Source: Bacillota bacterium
GTDB taxonomy: Bacteria; Bacillota_I; Bacilli_A; Acholeplasmatales; Acholeplasmataceae
Direction of reading: 5' to 3'
Length of the DNA: 31,679 bases
Assembly (NCBI GenBank): GCA_023431045.1
Contig: JAEYXZ010000124.1
Location: 1 to 31,679, forward strand
Both the position numbers and the translations under genes were made by a program. The notes under the pieces are model-generated. The model ran no database searches. It was given only the letters and a program-made list of their open reading frames with translations, and was not told the DNA's origin. Shown here in pieces: positions 7,646 through 15,802 of this stretch; position 1 is the first letter of the stretch, and each line of letters starts with the position of its first letter.

Positions 7646-8553
7646 TGAATGGTCCCCCCATTAATCAATAGATTTTGTCCATTTAAATAATCTTTGATTC
7701 CAAGACGCTTCTTACCTTCTTGCTGTAATTCCAGAATTTCTAAAGCACCTTTCATGCATCCAATCCATAATCTTTTACCGATCAGTCTTATTTCATAAGG
7801 CTTTAACTCTATTATATCATCATATTGACTCTTAAATACCTTAACTAGCGTGTTATGGACGTAGAAATGCGCACCAACCTGAGGTGCTAAACCACGAACT
7901 CGGTTGTGATTCCATTCAGCAGATCTTGTAAAATCAAGCGCTTCATCTTGATACTTTAAAGTTGGTGAGAATGTGACTAAACTTGTATCTTGTGGCTTTT
8001 TTTGATAATTTTTTTGAAGGATGTCATTTAATCGATCTTTAAGTAAGTCACGTCCAACAAGTGACAACTTATTTGATAGTGTCTCATAATTATCATCTTT
8101 TTCAATGTTGACTTCTCGTTGTTCAATCATATCACCAGCATCCATCTGATAAACCATTTCCATCAGTGTAACTCCAGTCTTTTGATCACCATTAAAAAGG
8201 GCATATTGGATTGGTGCTCCACCTCGATATTTTGGTAATAATGATCCATGGACATTAATTGAAGGAACCGCTTCAAGTAAGGCTTTAGGAAGGATTTGAC
8301 CAAATGCTGCAGTGATTAATAAATCTGGCTTTAAATCGATGATACGTTGATAATCCATTCTAATATTTTCAGGTTGAAAAACCGGAATTGAGTGTTTTAA
8401 TGCCACTTCCTTAACCGGTGGATAGGTTAGAATCTTCTTTCGACCAATATAAGCATCTGGTTGTGTAATCACTAAACCAATTGGATACTTTTCTTCAATT
8501 AACATTTCAAGAATTGGTACTGCAAAACGTGGTGTTCCCATAAAAACAATCAT
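7642..8553 (-). CDS. fmt: Methionyl-tRNA formyltransferase
   Basis: Fmt formylates the initiator Met-tRNA using 10-formyltetrahydrofolate. The 303-residue protein shows MIVFMGTPRFAVPIL at the N terminus and the catalytic block NVHGSLLPKYRGGAPIQYAL with Asn100 and His102, followed by Asp138 in YQMDAGDM. These three match the known catalytic triad positions at a constant offset from the E. coli enzyme. The C-terminal tRNA-binding domain is present. Its Shine-Dalgarno AAGAGG overlaps the priA stop and its end overlaps the next gene by 4 bases (ATGA). In Firmicutes priA and fmt usually flank def; def is absent between them here. Confidence 0.97.
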   Translation of the reverse strand: MIVFMGTPRFAVPILEMLIEEKYPIGLVITQPDAYIGRKKILTYPPVKEVALKHSIPVFQPENIRMDYQRIIDLKPDLLITAAFGQILPKALLEAVPSINVHGSLLPKYRGGAPIQYALFNGDQKTGVTLMEMVYQMDAGDMIEQREVNIEKDDNYETLSNKLSLVGRDLLKDRLNDILQKNYQKKPQDTSLVTFSPTLKYQDEALDFTRSAEWNHNRVRGLAPQVGAHFYVHNTLVKVFKSQYDDIIELKPYEIRLIGKRLWIGCMKGALEILELQQEGKKRLGIKDYLNGQNLLINGGTIQ

Positions 8554-8565
8554 GATATTTACCTC

Positions 8566-10845
8566 TTAATTCCATTTAATTCCCGGATAATAACTTAACT
8601 TAATATCCTGGTTTGAATAACTATTAATATAATCAATGATATCTTGATCCATGACTTGATACTTTAGTGTAACAATGACACGATATAAATCTTTTAGCTT
8701 AAAGACATACGATGAAATTGGTCCTAACACGGTCATACCATAGCGTATGGCTAAACTCTTGATATAGTGTGCATCCTGGAAAGTCTTTAGATAGCTCTTA
8801 CCTTCTAAAAGAATTTGTGCTACTTTTTCATAAGGTGGTAATCCTAATAGTTTTCGATTATTAAGCATTTCCTTATAGAATTCATCAGCCTTATTTTCAA
8901 TAACATATTGTAAAATTTTATGGTTTGGATTATAAGTTTGAACAACTGTGTCGATGTCTTCATGAAGGGTGAGTTCTTTTAATAGTCGATAAGCCTTTTC
9001 ATGGGCTTGATAACTTGGAACTTGTAAGAATTGATCAGCAAGTAAGATTGAAATTAATTTTGTCTTTGAGTTGATTTGCTTTAAAGCAAGTTCAGTTCCA
9101 ACGATAAAACTTGATTGTGAAACCTTCTCTAGTGTTATTTGTCGCTGCTTAGCATTTGACATGGTTGTCGCATCAACTCTTGCAATACTTGCATTCGGAT
9201 AAAGCTTTTTAAGTGAAGATTCAACAAATTCAACGCCAAATCCAACTGGTTTTATTGCTGGTTTTCCACAACTTGGGCATAGGGTTGCATAAGGTTCTTG
9301 GTATGCTCTAACGCTAGACTTTAATAACTGTTCATTTTCATAATAAGTTAATGGAACTTGTGTCATTGGGTCTTTAGGTACATGACCGCAACGACGACAC
9401 ATCACAAACGGTGCATAACCTTTTTGATTCATGACTAAAATCGCTTGTTGATGGTGTTCTAAAATATCATTCATTTGTTCTTTTATGCGATTAGAAAAAA
9501 TCGATGCATTTCCATTCTTTAACTCTAAACTCATATCGATGATTTCCATCTGATGAGAATCACTTGAGGATAATTTATATTCAGTTATTCGCTTTTCTTT
9601 TATACCATAAATGGTATCAGCACGATGTATATGAGCAGCCAAGATTAAAGGAATCTGATGATATTTACTTCTTAGTTTTGCAATCTCAAGCGTATCATAA
9701 TACACTTGATCTTCTTGTATGTAGGAATTATTTCCGGAATCATCCACATAAATTAATCCAAGTTGCGAGGATGGTGTGAAAATAGCGCGTCTTGTCCCAA
9801 CGAGAATTAAAGCTTCTTCGTTGATAAACTGTTGATAAGCGTTTAATCTTTCTTTTGGCGTCAAGTCACTATGGATTGCAACTATATTAGTTGTCTTAAA
9901 AACTTGACCTAAAGCTTTGATTGTAGGTTCAACATCATCAATTTCAGGCACAAGATAGATAATTTGTTTCTGCTTTTTTAGAACATCATCAAACATCTTG
10001 TATTGAAGATTTCCAATAGTTAGTTGATTGTGTGATAATGCAATTGTTTTAGCTTGTTTAGAATCACGAATCCATTGTTGATATAGTTTATCTTCTTCAT
10101 TGGTTAATTCAATTAATGGTTGATCACCATAAACCTGTGGTTGGTAGAAATCTATTTCTTCAATCACTTTTAAAACATCACGTTTTATGAGTGTTTGGAT
10201 GATACTACTTGATGCATATGACATTAAGTTTGATTTTAAGACTTTTTCCTGGCTTTTTACAAAATCAATGATGAGTTGTTGTTTGGGTGTTGCTTGATGA
10301 TCTAAGTCACCTAATGTAACATAGATGGATTTCTTTTGTTTCGCTTTAGGTTTAATAACTGTTTCTATTAAGATATGACCTTTTTGTTGTAAATACTTAA
10401 GTCTAGTATTCTTCTTAAAATCAGTTTTCGATGGGTAATAATGATTCGCCTTGTTGAATAGCGATAAAAACCCCTCGTCTAATCCTTCGCCTTTAATAAG
10501 TTTTATACGTTTCGTGTAATGCATTAATAATTCATTGGGTACTATCGTTTGATAAACTGATGCAAGTAAACTTTTAGGTGTTGAAAGTAGATTTTTCGCC
10601 ATTAAAAACGCTTCATCATCAATCACCGGATAGACATCTAAAACTTCAATAATAGACTTCGTAGCAAGTTCACTTTCATCGAGTAAATCAATGATATAAC
10701 CAAGACGAGTCATGGTATTAAAAGGCACCAGTACTCTGGAACCTTTTAATACCATTTGATTGAATTGTTCTGGAATCAAGTAATCAAAAACCTGATTCAC
10801 ATCTTCATGCTTTATATCAACAACAACTCGTGCAATCACGTGCAT
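8566..10845 (-). CDS. priA: PriA primosomal protein, helicase motifs lost
   Basis: PriA normally recognises stalled replication forks and reloads the replicative helicase. At 759 residues the protein is full length and aligns end to end: 3' DNA-binding domain (MHVIARVVVDIKHEDVNQVFDY), winged-helix region, LVGTRRAIFTPSSQLGLIYVDD, NQKGYAPFVMCRRCG, GFGVEFVE, QTYNPNH and the C-terminal GLPPYEKVAQILLEG block. The ATPase signatures are gone: the Walker A position (about 268-278) reads LSHNQLTIGN, the DEEH box is DDSG (368-371), and the KGHDF and GRAGR motifs (around 585 and 625) are absent. Only four of the usual eight zinc cysteines remain (483, 486, 523, 526). The reading frame is intact over 2.3 kb, so this looks like a selected, ATPase-dead protein and not a pseudogene. 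It has its own extended -10 promoter. Confidence 0.9.
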   Translation of the reverse strand: MHVIARVVVDIKHEDVNQVFDYLIPEQFNQMVLKGSRVLVPFNTMTRLGYIIDLLDESELATKSIIEVLDVYPVIDDEAFLMAKNLLSTPKSLLASVYQTIVPNELLMHYTKRIKLIKGEGLDEGFLSLFNKANHYYPSKTDFKKNTRLKYLQQKGHILIETVIKPKAKQKKSIYVTLGDLDHQATPKQQLIIDFVKSQEKVLKSNLMSYASSSIIQTLIKRDVLKVIEEIDFYQPQVYGDQPLIELTNEEDKLYQQWIRDSKQAKTIALSHNQLTIGNLQYKMFDDVLKKQKQIIYLVPEIDDVEPTIKALGQVFKTTNIVAIHSDLTPKERLNAYQQFINEEALILVGTRRAIFTPSSQLGLIYVDDSGNNSYIQEDQVYYDTLEIAKLRSKYHQIPLILAAHIHRADTIYGIKEKRITEYKLSSSDSHQMEIIDMSLELKNGNASIFSNRIKEQMNDILEHHQQAILVMNQKGYAPFVMCRRCGHVPKDPMTQVPLTYYENEQLLKSSVRAYQEPYATLCPSCGKPAIKPVGFGVEFVESSLKKLYPNASIARVDATTMSNAKQRQITLEKVSQSSFIVGTELALKQINSKTKLISILLADQFLQVPSYQAHEKAYRLLKELTLHEDIDTVVQTYNPNHKILQYVIENKADEFYKEMLNNRKLLGLPPYEKVAQILLEGKSYLKTFQDAHYIKSLAIRYGMTVLGPISSYVFKLKDLYRVIVTLKYQVMDQDIIDYINSYSNQDIKLSYYPGIKWN

Positions 10846-10858
10846 TCACCTTCAATTA

Positions 10859-10867
10859 ATTATAGCA
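10859..10867 (-). promoter_or_regulatory. Extended -10 promoter of priA, very short leader
   Basis: On the minus strand TGC precedes a perfect TATAAT (10859-10864), forming an extended -10 box. No good -35 box is seen at the right distance. The ATG of priA is only 13 bases beyond the box, so the mRNA leader would be about 6-8 bases, barely holding the GAAGGTGA site. Confidence 0.55.
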
Positions 10868-10888
10868 TAGATGAAAACTTCTATTTAT

Positions 10889-10919
10889 ATAGAAAAAACA
10901 TCCCAATTCGGGATGTTTT
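10889..10919 (-). terminator. Terminator after rbfA
   Basis: ACATCCC / GGGATGT with a 5-base loop (10898-10916), extended by A-T pairs on both sides, followed on the minus strand by a T run. It begins within a few bases of the rbfA stop and separates the rimP-rbfA operon from priA. Confidence 0.85.
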
Positions 10920-10921
10920 GA

Positions 10922-11266
10922 TTATTTTTTGATTTGACTCAATAATGAATCAATTCGATTACCATAAGCTAATGCTTCGTCATACTTAAAGATTAAATCA
11001 GGAATTTTTCTGGTGTTCTTAATCTTTTTAGCAAGTTCCATTCTAATTTTTACTTTATGATCTTCAAGTAGTTCATGTGCTTTAGCAATAACCTCTTTTT
11101 CATCACTTAAGATAGAATAATAAACAGTTGCAAATGATAAATCTTTAGTTACTTTAACCTCGGTTAGATTATAATATCCAACTAAGCCATTTTTAATCGT
11201 GTCATTGACGATATGAACCAATTCACGATAGATGGTTGATGCCAAACGATCGGTCGTTATACTCAT
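10922..11266 (-). CDS. rbfA: Ribosome-binding factor A
   Basis: RbfA binds the 30S subunit and assists late 16S rRNA maturation. The 114-residue protein has the family pattern: RLASTIYRELVHIV at the N terminus, VTEVKVTKDLSFATVYYS-like strand region (about 36-53), and the C-terminal KIRMELAKKIKNTRKIPDLIFKYDEALAYG, which carries the KH-like domain's conserved R-x-x-P-x-L-x-F motif. Its Shine-Dalgarno GGAGG lies in the last codons of infB, with only 5 bases between stop and start. It closes the operon; truB and ribF, which often follow in Firmicutes, are not here. Confidence 0.95.
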   Translation of the reverse strand: MSITTDRLASTIYRELVHIVNDTIKNGLVGYYNLTEVKVTKDLSFATVYYSILSDEKEVIAKAHELLEDHKVKIRMELAKKIKNTRKIPDLIFKYDEALAYGNRIDSLLSQIKK

Positions 11267-11271
11267 CGCTT

Positions 11272-13089
11272 TTATGCCTCCACTTCTTTCATGACTGATG
11301 CTTCAATGATATCCTCTTCCTTAATATCATTAAAGTTTTCAATTGATAAACCACATTCAAATCCTTGTCTAACTTCTTTCGCATCATCCTTACCACGTTT
11401 TAGTGATGATAATTGTCCTTTATAAATGACAACACCTTCTCTAATGACTGTGACGAGTGATTCACGTTTGATAATTCCATCAGTGACCATACAACCTGCA
11501 ATGGTACCAATTTTTGAAATCTTAAAGAGTTGACGAACGGTTGCTTGACCGATGACTTGTTCTTCAAAGGTTGGTTCAAGCATACCTTTTAACGCTTTTT
11601 CAATATCTTCTGTAATTCGATAAACGATATTATAAAGTCTGATTTCAACGCCTTGGCCTTCAGCGATTTGTTTAACTGCAGCAGTAGGTCTCACGTTAAA
11701 TCCAATCACAATCGCTCCTGATGCAGATGCAAGTGTAATATCATTTTCAGAAATTGCACCAACGCCACTTCTAACGATATTAGCGTGGAATCCTTTAATA
11801 TCGATTTTTTCAAGCATACCTTTAAGGGCTTCGATTGATCCTTGAACATCGGCTTTTAAGACTAAGTTCAAGACTTTTTCTTCTGATTCTTTTTCATTAA
11901 ACATCTTATCTAAGGATTGAGCTTTTGTTTGTTTGGATGCAAGATCACGTGATTTAGCAGATCTAGCTTCAGCAGTTTGTCGAGCGAGTTTTTCATCGCC
12001 AAAGACCATGAAGATATCACCCGCTTGTGGAACTTCATCTAAACCAGTGATTTCAACTGGCGTGCCAGGTAAGCCTTCAGTGAGTCTACGACGTAGATCA
12101 TCGTTCATGGTTCTAACCTTAGCATAAGTATTACCAACAACCATCGAATCTCCGACTCGAAGTGTTCCATTTTCAACGATTAACGTTGCAACCGGTCCAC
12201 GACCTTTATCAAGGAAAGCTTCAATAATAGTTCCTCTAGCAAGACGTTTAGGGTTTGCTTTTAAATCTTCAATTTCAGATAGTAATAAGATCACATCAAG
12301 TAATTCATTAATGCCTTGTTTCTTTAATGCAGAAACCATGACGTAAGGTGTTTTTCCACCCCATTGTTCTGGTGCTAAATCATGATTTGATAATTCACTC
12401 ATGACATTATCTGGGTTAGCGGCTGGTTTATCAACTTTGTTGACTGCAACAATAATTGGAACACCTGCAGCTTTGGCGTGTTGTAATGCTTCAATGGTTT
12501 GTGGTTTAACACCATCATCAGCTGCAACAACTAGAATAACGATATCTGTAACTTTTGCTCCACGTGCTCTCATTTCAGTGAAGGCAGCATGTCCTGGAGT
12601 ATCGATAAAGGTAATTTTTTCACCTTGCCACTCAACTTGGTATGCACCAATATGTTGGGTAATTCCACCGGCTTCACCCGCAACAACTCTTGTATGTCTA
12701 ATGGCATCAAGTAATGTTGTTTTACCATGGTCAACATGACCCATGATGGTAATAATTGGAGATCGTTTGACTAAATCTTTTGGATCGTCTTTGATTTCCA
12801 TTTCATCATAACGTGTTAAGTCAGTAATAACTTCATCTTCGAGTTTAACATTGAATTCCATTGCTAGAAGTTCAACGGTATCTCTTTCTAAGACTTGATT
12901 GACGGATGTCATCATACCTAAATGCATCAATTTTTTGATGACTACCGCATTTGGAACTGCTAATCCGGTCGCTACATCTGAAACAGTCATGTTTGGCTTG
13001 TAAGTTAAAACTTTCGCTTCGTTCTTAACCTCTTTTTTTACTGGTATATTTGACTTTCGAAAGTCTTTTTTGAATGGTTTTTGTGCCAT
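11272..13089 (-). CDS. infB: Translation initiation factor IF-2
   Basis: IF-2 is the GTPase that places fMet-tRNA on the ribosome and promotes subunit joining. From the ATG at 13089 it is about 605 residues. It has an IF2_N-type helical domain (about 35-85), the G domain with GHVDHGKT (about 117-124), DTPGHAAFTEMRARGA and NKVDKP, then beta-barrel domains and the C-terminal fMet-tRNA-binding domain (RQLFKISKIGTIAGCMV). The N-terminal extension is short compared with Bacillus, as usual in Mollicutes. An upstream in-frame extension of 19 codons overlaps ylxQ and lacks a ribosome site; the AAAGG near 13104 supports the chosen MAQKPF start. All G motifs are intact. Confidence 0.97.
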   Translation of the reverse strand: MAQKPFKKDFRKSNIPVKKEVKNEAKVLTYKPNMTVSDVATGLAVPNAVVIKKLMHLGMMTSVNQVLERDTVELLAMEFNVKLEDEVITDLTRYDEMEIKDDPKDLVKRSPIITIMGHVDHGKTTLLDAIRHTRVVAGEAGGITQHIGAYQVEWQGEKITFIDTPGHAAFTEMRARGAKVTDIVILVVAADDGVKPQTIEALQHAKAAGVPIIVAVNKVDKPAANPDNVMSELSNHDLAPEQWGGKTPYVMVSALKKQGINELLDVILLLSEIEDLKANPKRLARGTIIEAFLDKGRGPVATLIVENGTLRVGDSMVVGNTYAKVRTMNDDLRRRLTEGLPGTPVEITGLDEVPQAGDIFMVFGDEKLARQTAEARSAKSRDLASKQTKAQSLDKMFNEKESEEKVLNLVLKADVQGSIEALKGMLEKIDIKGFHANIVRSGVGAISENDITLASASGAIVIGFNVRPTAAVKQIAEGQGVEIRLYNIVYRITEDIEKALKGMLEPTFEEQVIGQATVRQLFKISKIGTIAGCMVTDGIIKRESLVTVIREGVVIYKGQLSSLKRGKDDAKEVRQGFECGLSIENFNDIKEEDIIEASVMKEVEA

Positions 13090-13105
13090 ATCATTCACAA
13101 CCTTT

Positions 13106-13384
13106 CTATTCCAGCAACGAAGCAAACCCCCGATCTTTAATTCCAATCACTTTAATATCGTGTTTGCCTAAAGCGGTTGCTAAATCACTTGATGAATACT
13201 CAAGATTTACAACAACTTGGTAAGTTTTTGCTTTGTCGCTTATTTTCTTTTTTGTATTCTCGCTTGCATCATTAGCTAAAAGAATGAGAAAGATTTCACC
13301 TTTACGCATTGCATCAATGACATAATCAGTGCCAATCATTACTTTTTTAGCTCGATAAGCAAGTCCGAGAGTTGCCTTATTCAT
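13106..13384 (-). CDS. ylxQ: L7Ae-family ribosomal-like protein YlxQ
   Basis: This 92-residue protein belongs to the L7Ae/L30e/Gadd45 RNA-binding family that sits between ylxR and infB in Firmicutes. Visible features are LGLAYRAKKVMIGTDYVIDAM (about 6-26, family helix with Gly), IFLILLANDAS (31-41) and the C-terminal strand IKVIGIKDRGFAS. The role is probably binding of kink-turn-like RNA in the translation machinery; the exact target is unknown. It overlaps the end of ylxR by 8 bases, indicating translational coupling. Confidence 0.88.
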   Translation of the reverse strand: MNKATLGLAYRAKKVMIGTDYVIDAMRKGEIFLILLANDASENTKKKISDKAKTYQVVVNLEYSSSDLATALGKHDIKVIGIKDRGFASLLE

Positions 13385-13643
13385 GAATAAGGTCTAAAAG
13401 TTCCTGATAAATATTATCTGGAACAGTCACTTCAAGTTTCTTGTCGAGTGCTTTTGATTTTTTTGCTAAAAGAATCACTTCTTTAGACAAAATCAAATAG
13501 GCGCCACGACCATTGGCTTTTCCCTTTGTATCAACCGAAACAAGACCTTCTTTGGTTGCTACAACTCGAATTAATTCTTTTTTGGGACGCACTTCTTTCG
13601 TGACAACACAAGTGCGCATTGGAATCTTTTTAACTAGACTCAA
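13377..13643 (-). CDS. ylxR: YlxR family nucleic-acid-binding protein, TTG start
   Basis: The family core is clear: KKIPMRTCVVTKEVRPKKEL, then VDTKGKANGRGAYL. YlxR proteins are small RNA/DNA-binding proteins of the nusA-infB operon; a link to RNase P has been reported for the family. I place the start at TTG 13643 (88 residues), because AAGGTGA lies six bases upstream and immediately overlaps the nusA stop, and because the protein would then begin eight residues before MRTCV as in relatives. A longer frame reaching back to 13766 overlaps nusA by over 100 bases and has no ribosome site. An ATG at the MRTCV methionine is the other alternative. Confidence 0.85.
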   Translation of the reverse strand: MSLVKKIPMRTCVVTKEVRPKKELIRVVATKEGLVSVDTKGKANGRGAYLILSKEVILLAKKSKALDKKLEVTVPDNIYQELLDLIHE

Positions 13644-13653
13644 ATTATTCACC

Positions 13654-14739
13654 TTACTTTGCAGAATAAATAATACCTTCTTCGGTTGCGATTGATTCGC
13701 TCTTAATATCAATACTCCAACCAGATGCTTGAACTGCAAGCTTAACATTTTGTCCGAGTTTACCAATTGCTAATGATAATTGTGCATCTGGAACAATCGC
13801 AATCGCACTCTTTTCTTTCGGATTAATCTTTACAACATCGGTAACCGGTGCTGGTTGTAATGAATTTGCAATTAAATCCTTTTCATTATCAGCCCAACGG
13901 AATAAGTCGATCTTCTCACCTGATAACATCCGAGTGATTTCCTTGATCCGTTCACCATTTTGACCAACGGTTGCACCAATTGGGTCAACATTGGTATTAT
14001 TGGATTTTAAACCAATCTTGGTGCGATCACCTGGATCACGAGCAATACCAATCACTTCAATCGTACCATCTTTAATTTCAGGAACTTGTTCTTCTAATAA
14101 TCTAACAATCATCGAAGTATGAACTCTTGAAACATAAATCTTTGGTCCTTTTGTTTTCATTTCAACTTGAGTGACATAAACTTTAATCCGATCACCAATA
14201 TGGAAGTTATCATTTGGTAAGGATTCCTTCTTTGGTAACATGGTAATCACATCACGGTTGATTTCAATGCGGTAAAAATCGTTATCGACATCAATGATTC
14301 TTGCATTAACAAGCTCATGTTGTAACTTAAGCAGATTTTGATAGATATTTTCTTTCTTAATTTGATTAAGTACTTCATTAAAGCGGTGTTTTAAATCTCT
14401 TGATGCATTATAGTTGAAATCACTTGGTTCAACTTTAACTTCTAAAACATCACCAGCTTTAGCTCTTGCATTCTTTTCTTTGGCATCTGCTAGGGTTAAT
14501 AACGTATAGTTATCATTGATCTCAGATGCTAAGTAGTTTTCAGGTAGAACATACCACTGTGCATAAGTTAAGATTTCATTCTTTTCCTCATTGAAAACCA
14601 CACGGCAAGTTCTTACTCCAGCTTGTTTCTTACAAGCTGCAATTAAACCTTGTTCCATTGCAAATAGAACTTGTTCTTTTGTTAAATCATTATCTTCGGC
14701 AACAGCCATCAACTCATTAAAAAATTCTTTTCTGATCAT
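13654..14739 (-). CDS. nusA: Transcription factor NusA
   Basis: NusA binds RNA polymerase and nascent RNA, affecting pausing, termination and antitermination. The 361-residue protein has the N-terminal polymerase-binding domain (FFNELMAVAEDNDLTKEQVLFAMEQGL), an S1 domain (about 135-200), and two KH domains: VDPIGATVGQNGERIKEI with SGEKIDLF, and IVPDAQLSLAIGKLGQNVKLA. It lacks the C-terminal acidic repeats of enterobacteria, as is normal for Firmicutes. The start is set by AGAGGTGAG, which overlaps the rimP stop. NusA may act on the hairpin in its own operon leader (15195-15225); that is inference. Confidence 0.97.
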   Translation of the reverse strand: MIRKEFFNELMAVAEDNDLTKEQVLFAMEQGLIAACKKQAGVRTCRVVFNEEKNEILTYAQWYVLPENYLASEINDNYTLLTLADAKEKNARAKAGDVLEVKVEPSDFNYNASRDLKHRFNEVLNQIKKENIYQNLLKLQHELVNARIIDVDNDFYRIEINRDVITMLPKKESLPNDNFHIGDRIKVYVTQVEMKTKGPKIYVSRVHTSMIVRLLEEQVPEIKDGTIEVIGIARDPGDRTKIGLKSNNTNVDPIGATVGQNGERIKEITRMLSGEKIDLFRWADNEKDLIANSLQPAPVTDVVKINPKEKSAIAIVPDAQLSLAIGKLGQNVKLAVQASGWSIDIKSESIATEEGIIYSAK

Positions 14740-14749
14740 TTTCTCACCT

Positions 14750-15184
14750 CTAAAATTTGACTGCTAGTCTAATAAATTTGACATTCGTGTATGGTAACTG
14801 TAACTTCTTAGGTTGACCCTTTATAAAGTACTTGATATAAAGTGTGTCACCCACTACATCTTCTAGGGTTGCATTTCCTGTGTATTCAAATGATTCAAGG
14901 AATATATAACTACTTATATATGCTTTAACTTCTTCAAGTGTTCTAAGTTCACGCTCAAGACCTACTGTCGAAAGTTCAAGGTAGTAATCATCAGGAATGT
15001 CGTTATTGATAAGATCTAAGACTTCCATATGAATGGGTTCCAATACTTCATGGGTTAGTTCATTATCAATTAGGATGGTTAAGATTTTATCCTTACCCAT
15101 TTTTTCTTCAGTTATAGAATACAACTTCAAGTGGTGTTTTTCAAACACCTGTAACACTTTTTTCTCGATTATTTCTAAATTCAT
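14750..15184 (-). CDS. rimP: Ribosome maturation factor RimP
   Basis: RimP assists assembly of the 30S subunit. The protein is 144 residues from ATG 15184, which follows a GGGGGA site. The family core is visible: KILTILIDNE, DIPDDYYLELSTVGLERELRT (the conserved Y-x-L-E-V-S-S-P-G-L-x-R-x-L region, with TVG replacing SPG) and a C-terminal Sm-like domain. A four-codon longer frame starting at TTG is less likely. It is the first gene of the nusA-infB operon and is preceded by a strong promoter and an attenuator-like hairpin. Confidence 0.92.
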   Translation of the reverse strand: MNLEIIEKKVLQVFEKHHLKLYSITEEKMGKDKILTILIDNELTHEVLEPIHMEVLDLINNDIPDDYYLELSTVGLERELRTLEEVKAYISSYIFLESFEYTGNATLEDVVGDTLYIKYFIKGQPKKLQLPYTNVKFIRLAVKF

Positions 15185-15194
15185 GGTTTCCCCC

Positions 15195-15225
15195 AAAAAT
15201 TAAGTGGAACTACATAGCCCCACTT
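15195..15225 (-). promoter_or_regulatory. Attenuator-like hairpin in the rimP operon leader
   Basis: On the minus strand AAGTGG (15220-15225) pairs with CCACTT (15202-15207) across a 12-base loop and is followed by AATTTTT. It lies between the predicted transcription start (about 15233) and rimP. It could cause premature termination and so adjust the whole rimP-rbfA operon; autoregulation by NusA is a speculation based on its role. Confidence 0.5.
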
Positions 15226-15239
15226 ACATCATCGCATAA

Positions 15240-15268
15240 ATTATAGCATTTATACTAATAAATGACAA
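15240..15268 (-). promoter_or_regulatory. Strong promoter of the rimP-nusA-infB operon
   Basis: On the minus strand TTGTCA (15263-15268), a 17-base spacer, and TATAAT (15240-15245) preceded by TGC make a near-consensus promoter with an extended -10. Its -35 box overlaps the -35 region of the divergent coaD promoter. Confidence 0.85.
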
Positions 15269-15292
15269 GAATTATTGCATTTATGTTAAAAT
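15264..15292 (+). promoter_or_regulatory. Promoter of coaD, divergent from rimP
   Basis: TAAAAT (15287-15292) is preceded by TG and one base, an extended -10. The -35 candidate is GACAAG at 17 bases or ATGACA at 19 bases, overlapping the rimP -35 on the other strand. An AGAGGAA ribosome site follows before the coaD ATG. Confidence 0.55.
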
Positions 15293-15318
15293 CAATTTAC
15301 AAAGTAGAGGAAATCAAC

Positions 15319-15801
15319 ATGAAAAAAGCATTGTATCCAGGATCTTTTGATCCACTCACATTAGGTCATTTAGATGTTATTGAAAGAGCTGCTCATTTAG
15401 TCGATGAATTGCATGTCGTTGTTGCTGATAATCCAAAGAAAAAGTTCTCTTTTACTGTCGAAGAACGGATTGAAATGATTAAAAAAGTTACCTCGAAATT
15501 CAAAAATGTTATCGTCACATCAACCAATGATTTAGTTGTTAGATATGCTCAAGATAACCACATCAATGTGCTTTTTAGAGGTCTTCGTAATATAGCTGAT
15601 TATGAAAATGAATATCAACTCTATCAATTTAATAAAAACTTAAATCCTGAAGTTGAAACGGTTGTCTTATTCCCATCATCTAGAAATCATTTTGTATCAT
15701 CCTCAAGCATTAAAGAACTCGTTTATCATCGTGCAGATATTAGTCTTTATGTTCCATATGAAATCATTGATGATGTTGAAGCTAAATTGGCGAAAAAATA
15801 G
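15319..15801 (+). CDS. coaD: Phosphopantetheine adenylyltransferase
   Basis: CoaD transfers AMP from ATP to 4'-phosphopantetheine, the penultimate step of coenzyme A synthesis. The 160-residue protein has the nucleotidyltransferase signature YPGSFDPLTLGHLD with T-x-G-H at residues 14-17, the LFRGLRNIADYENE block, and the FVSSSSIKEL motif that contacts ATP. Length is typical. I chose ATG 15319 because AGAGGAAA lies 7 bases upstream and the protein then begins directly at the first strand; an upstream ATG at 15262 lies in the promoter. The lipoprotein gene starts 1 base after the stop. Confidence 0.97.
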   Translation: MKKALYPGSFDPLTLGHLDVIERAAHLVDELHVVVADNPKKKFSFTVEERIEMIKKVTSKFKNVIVTSTNDLVVRYAQDNHINVLFRGLRNIADYENEYQLYQFNKNLNPEVETVVLFPSSRNHFVSSSSIKELVYHRADISLYVPYEIIDDVEAKLAKK

Positions 15802-15802
15802 T

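Noticed and set aside
12401..12739. 112-residue open frame on the plus strand
   Set aside because: It is antisense to the IF-2 G domain, has no ribosome site and has a composition typical of a shadow frame.
15653..15802. Longer start for the lipoprotein gene inside coaD
   Set aside because: The signal peptide and lipobox fit only the ATG at 15803; the extension is out-of-frame coaD sequence.
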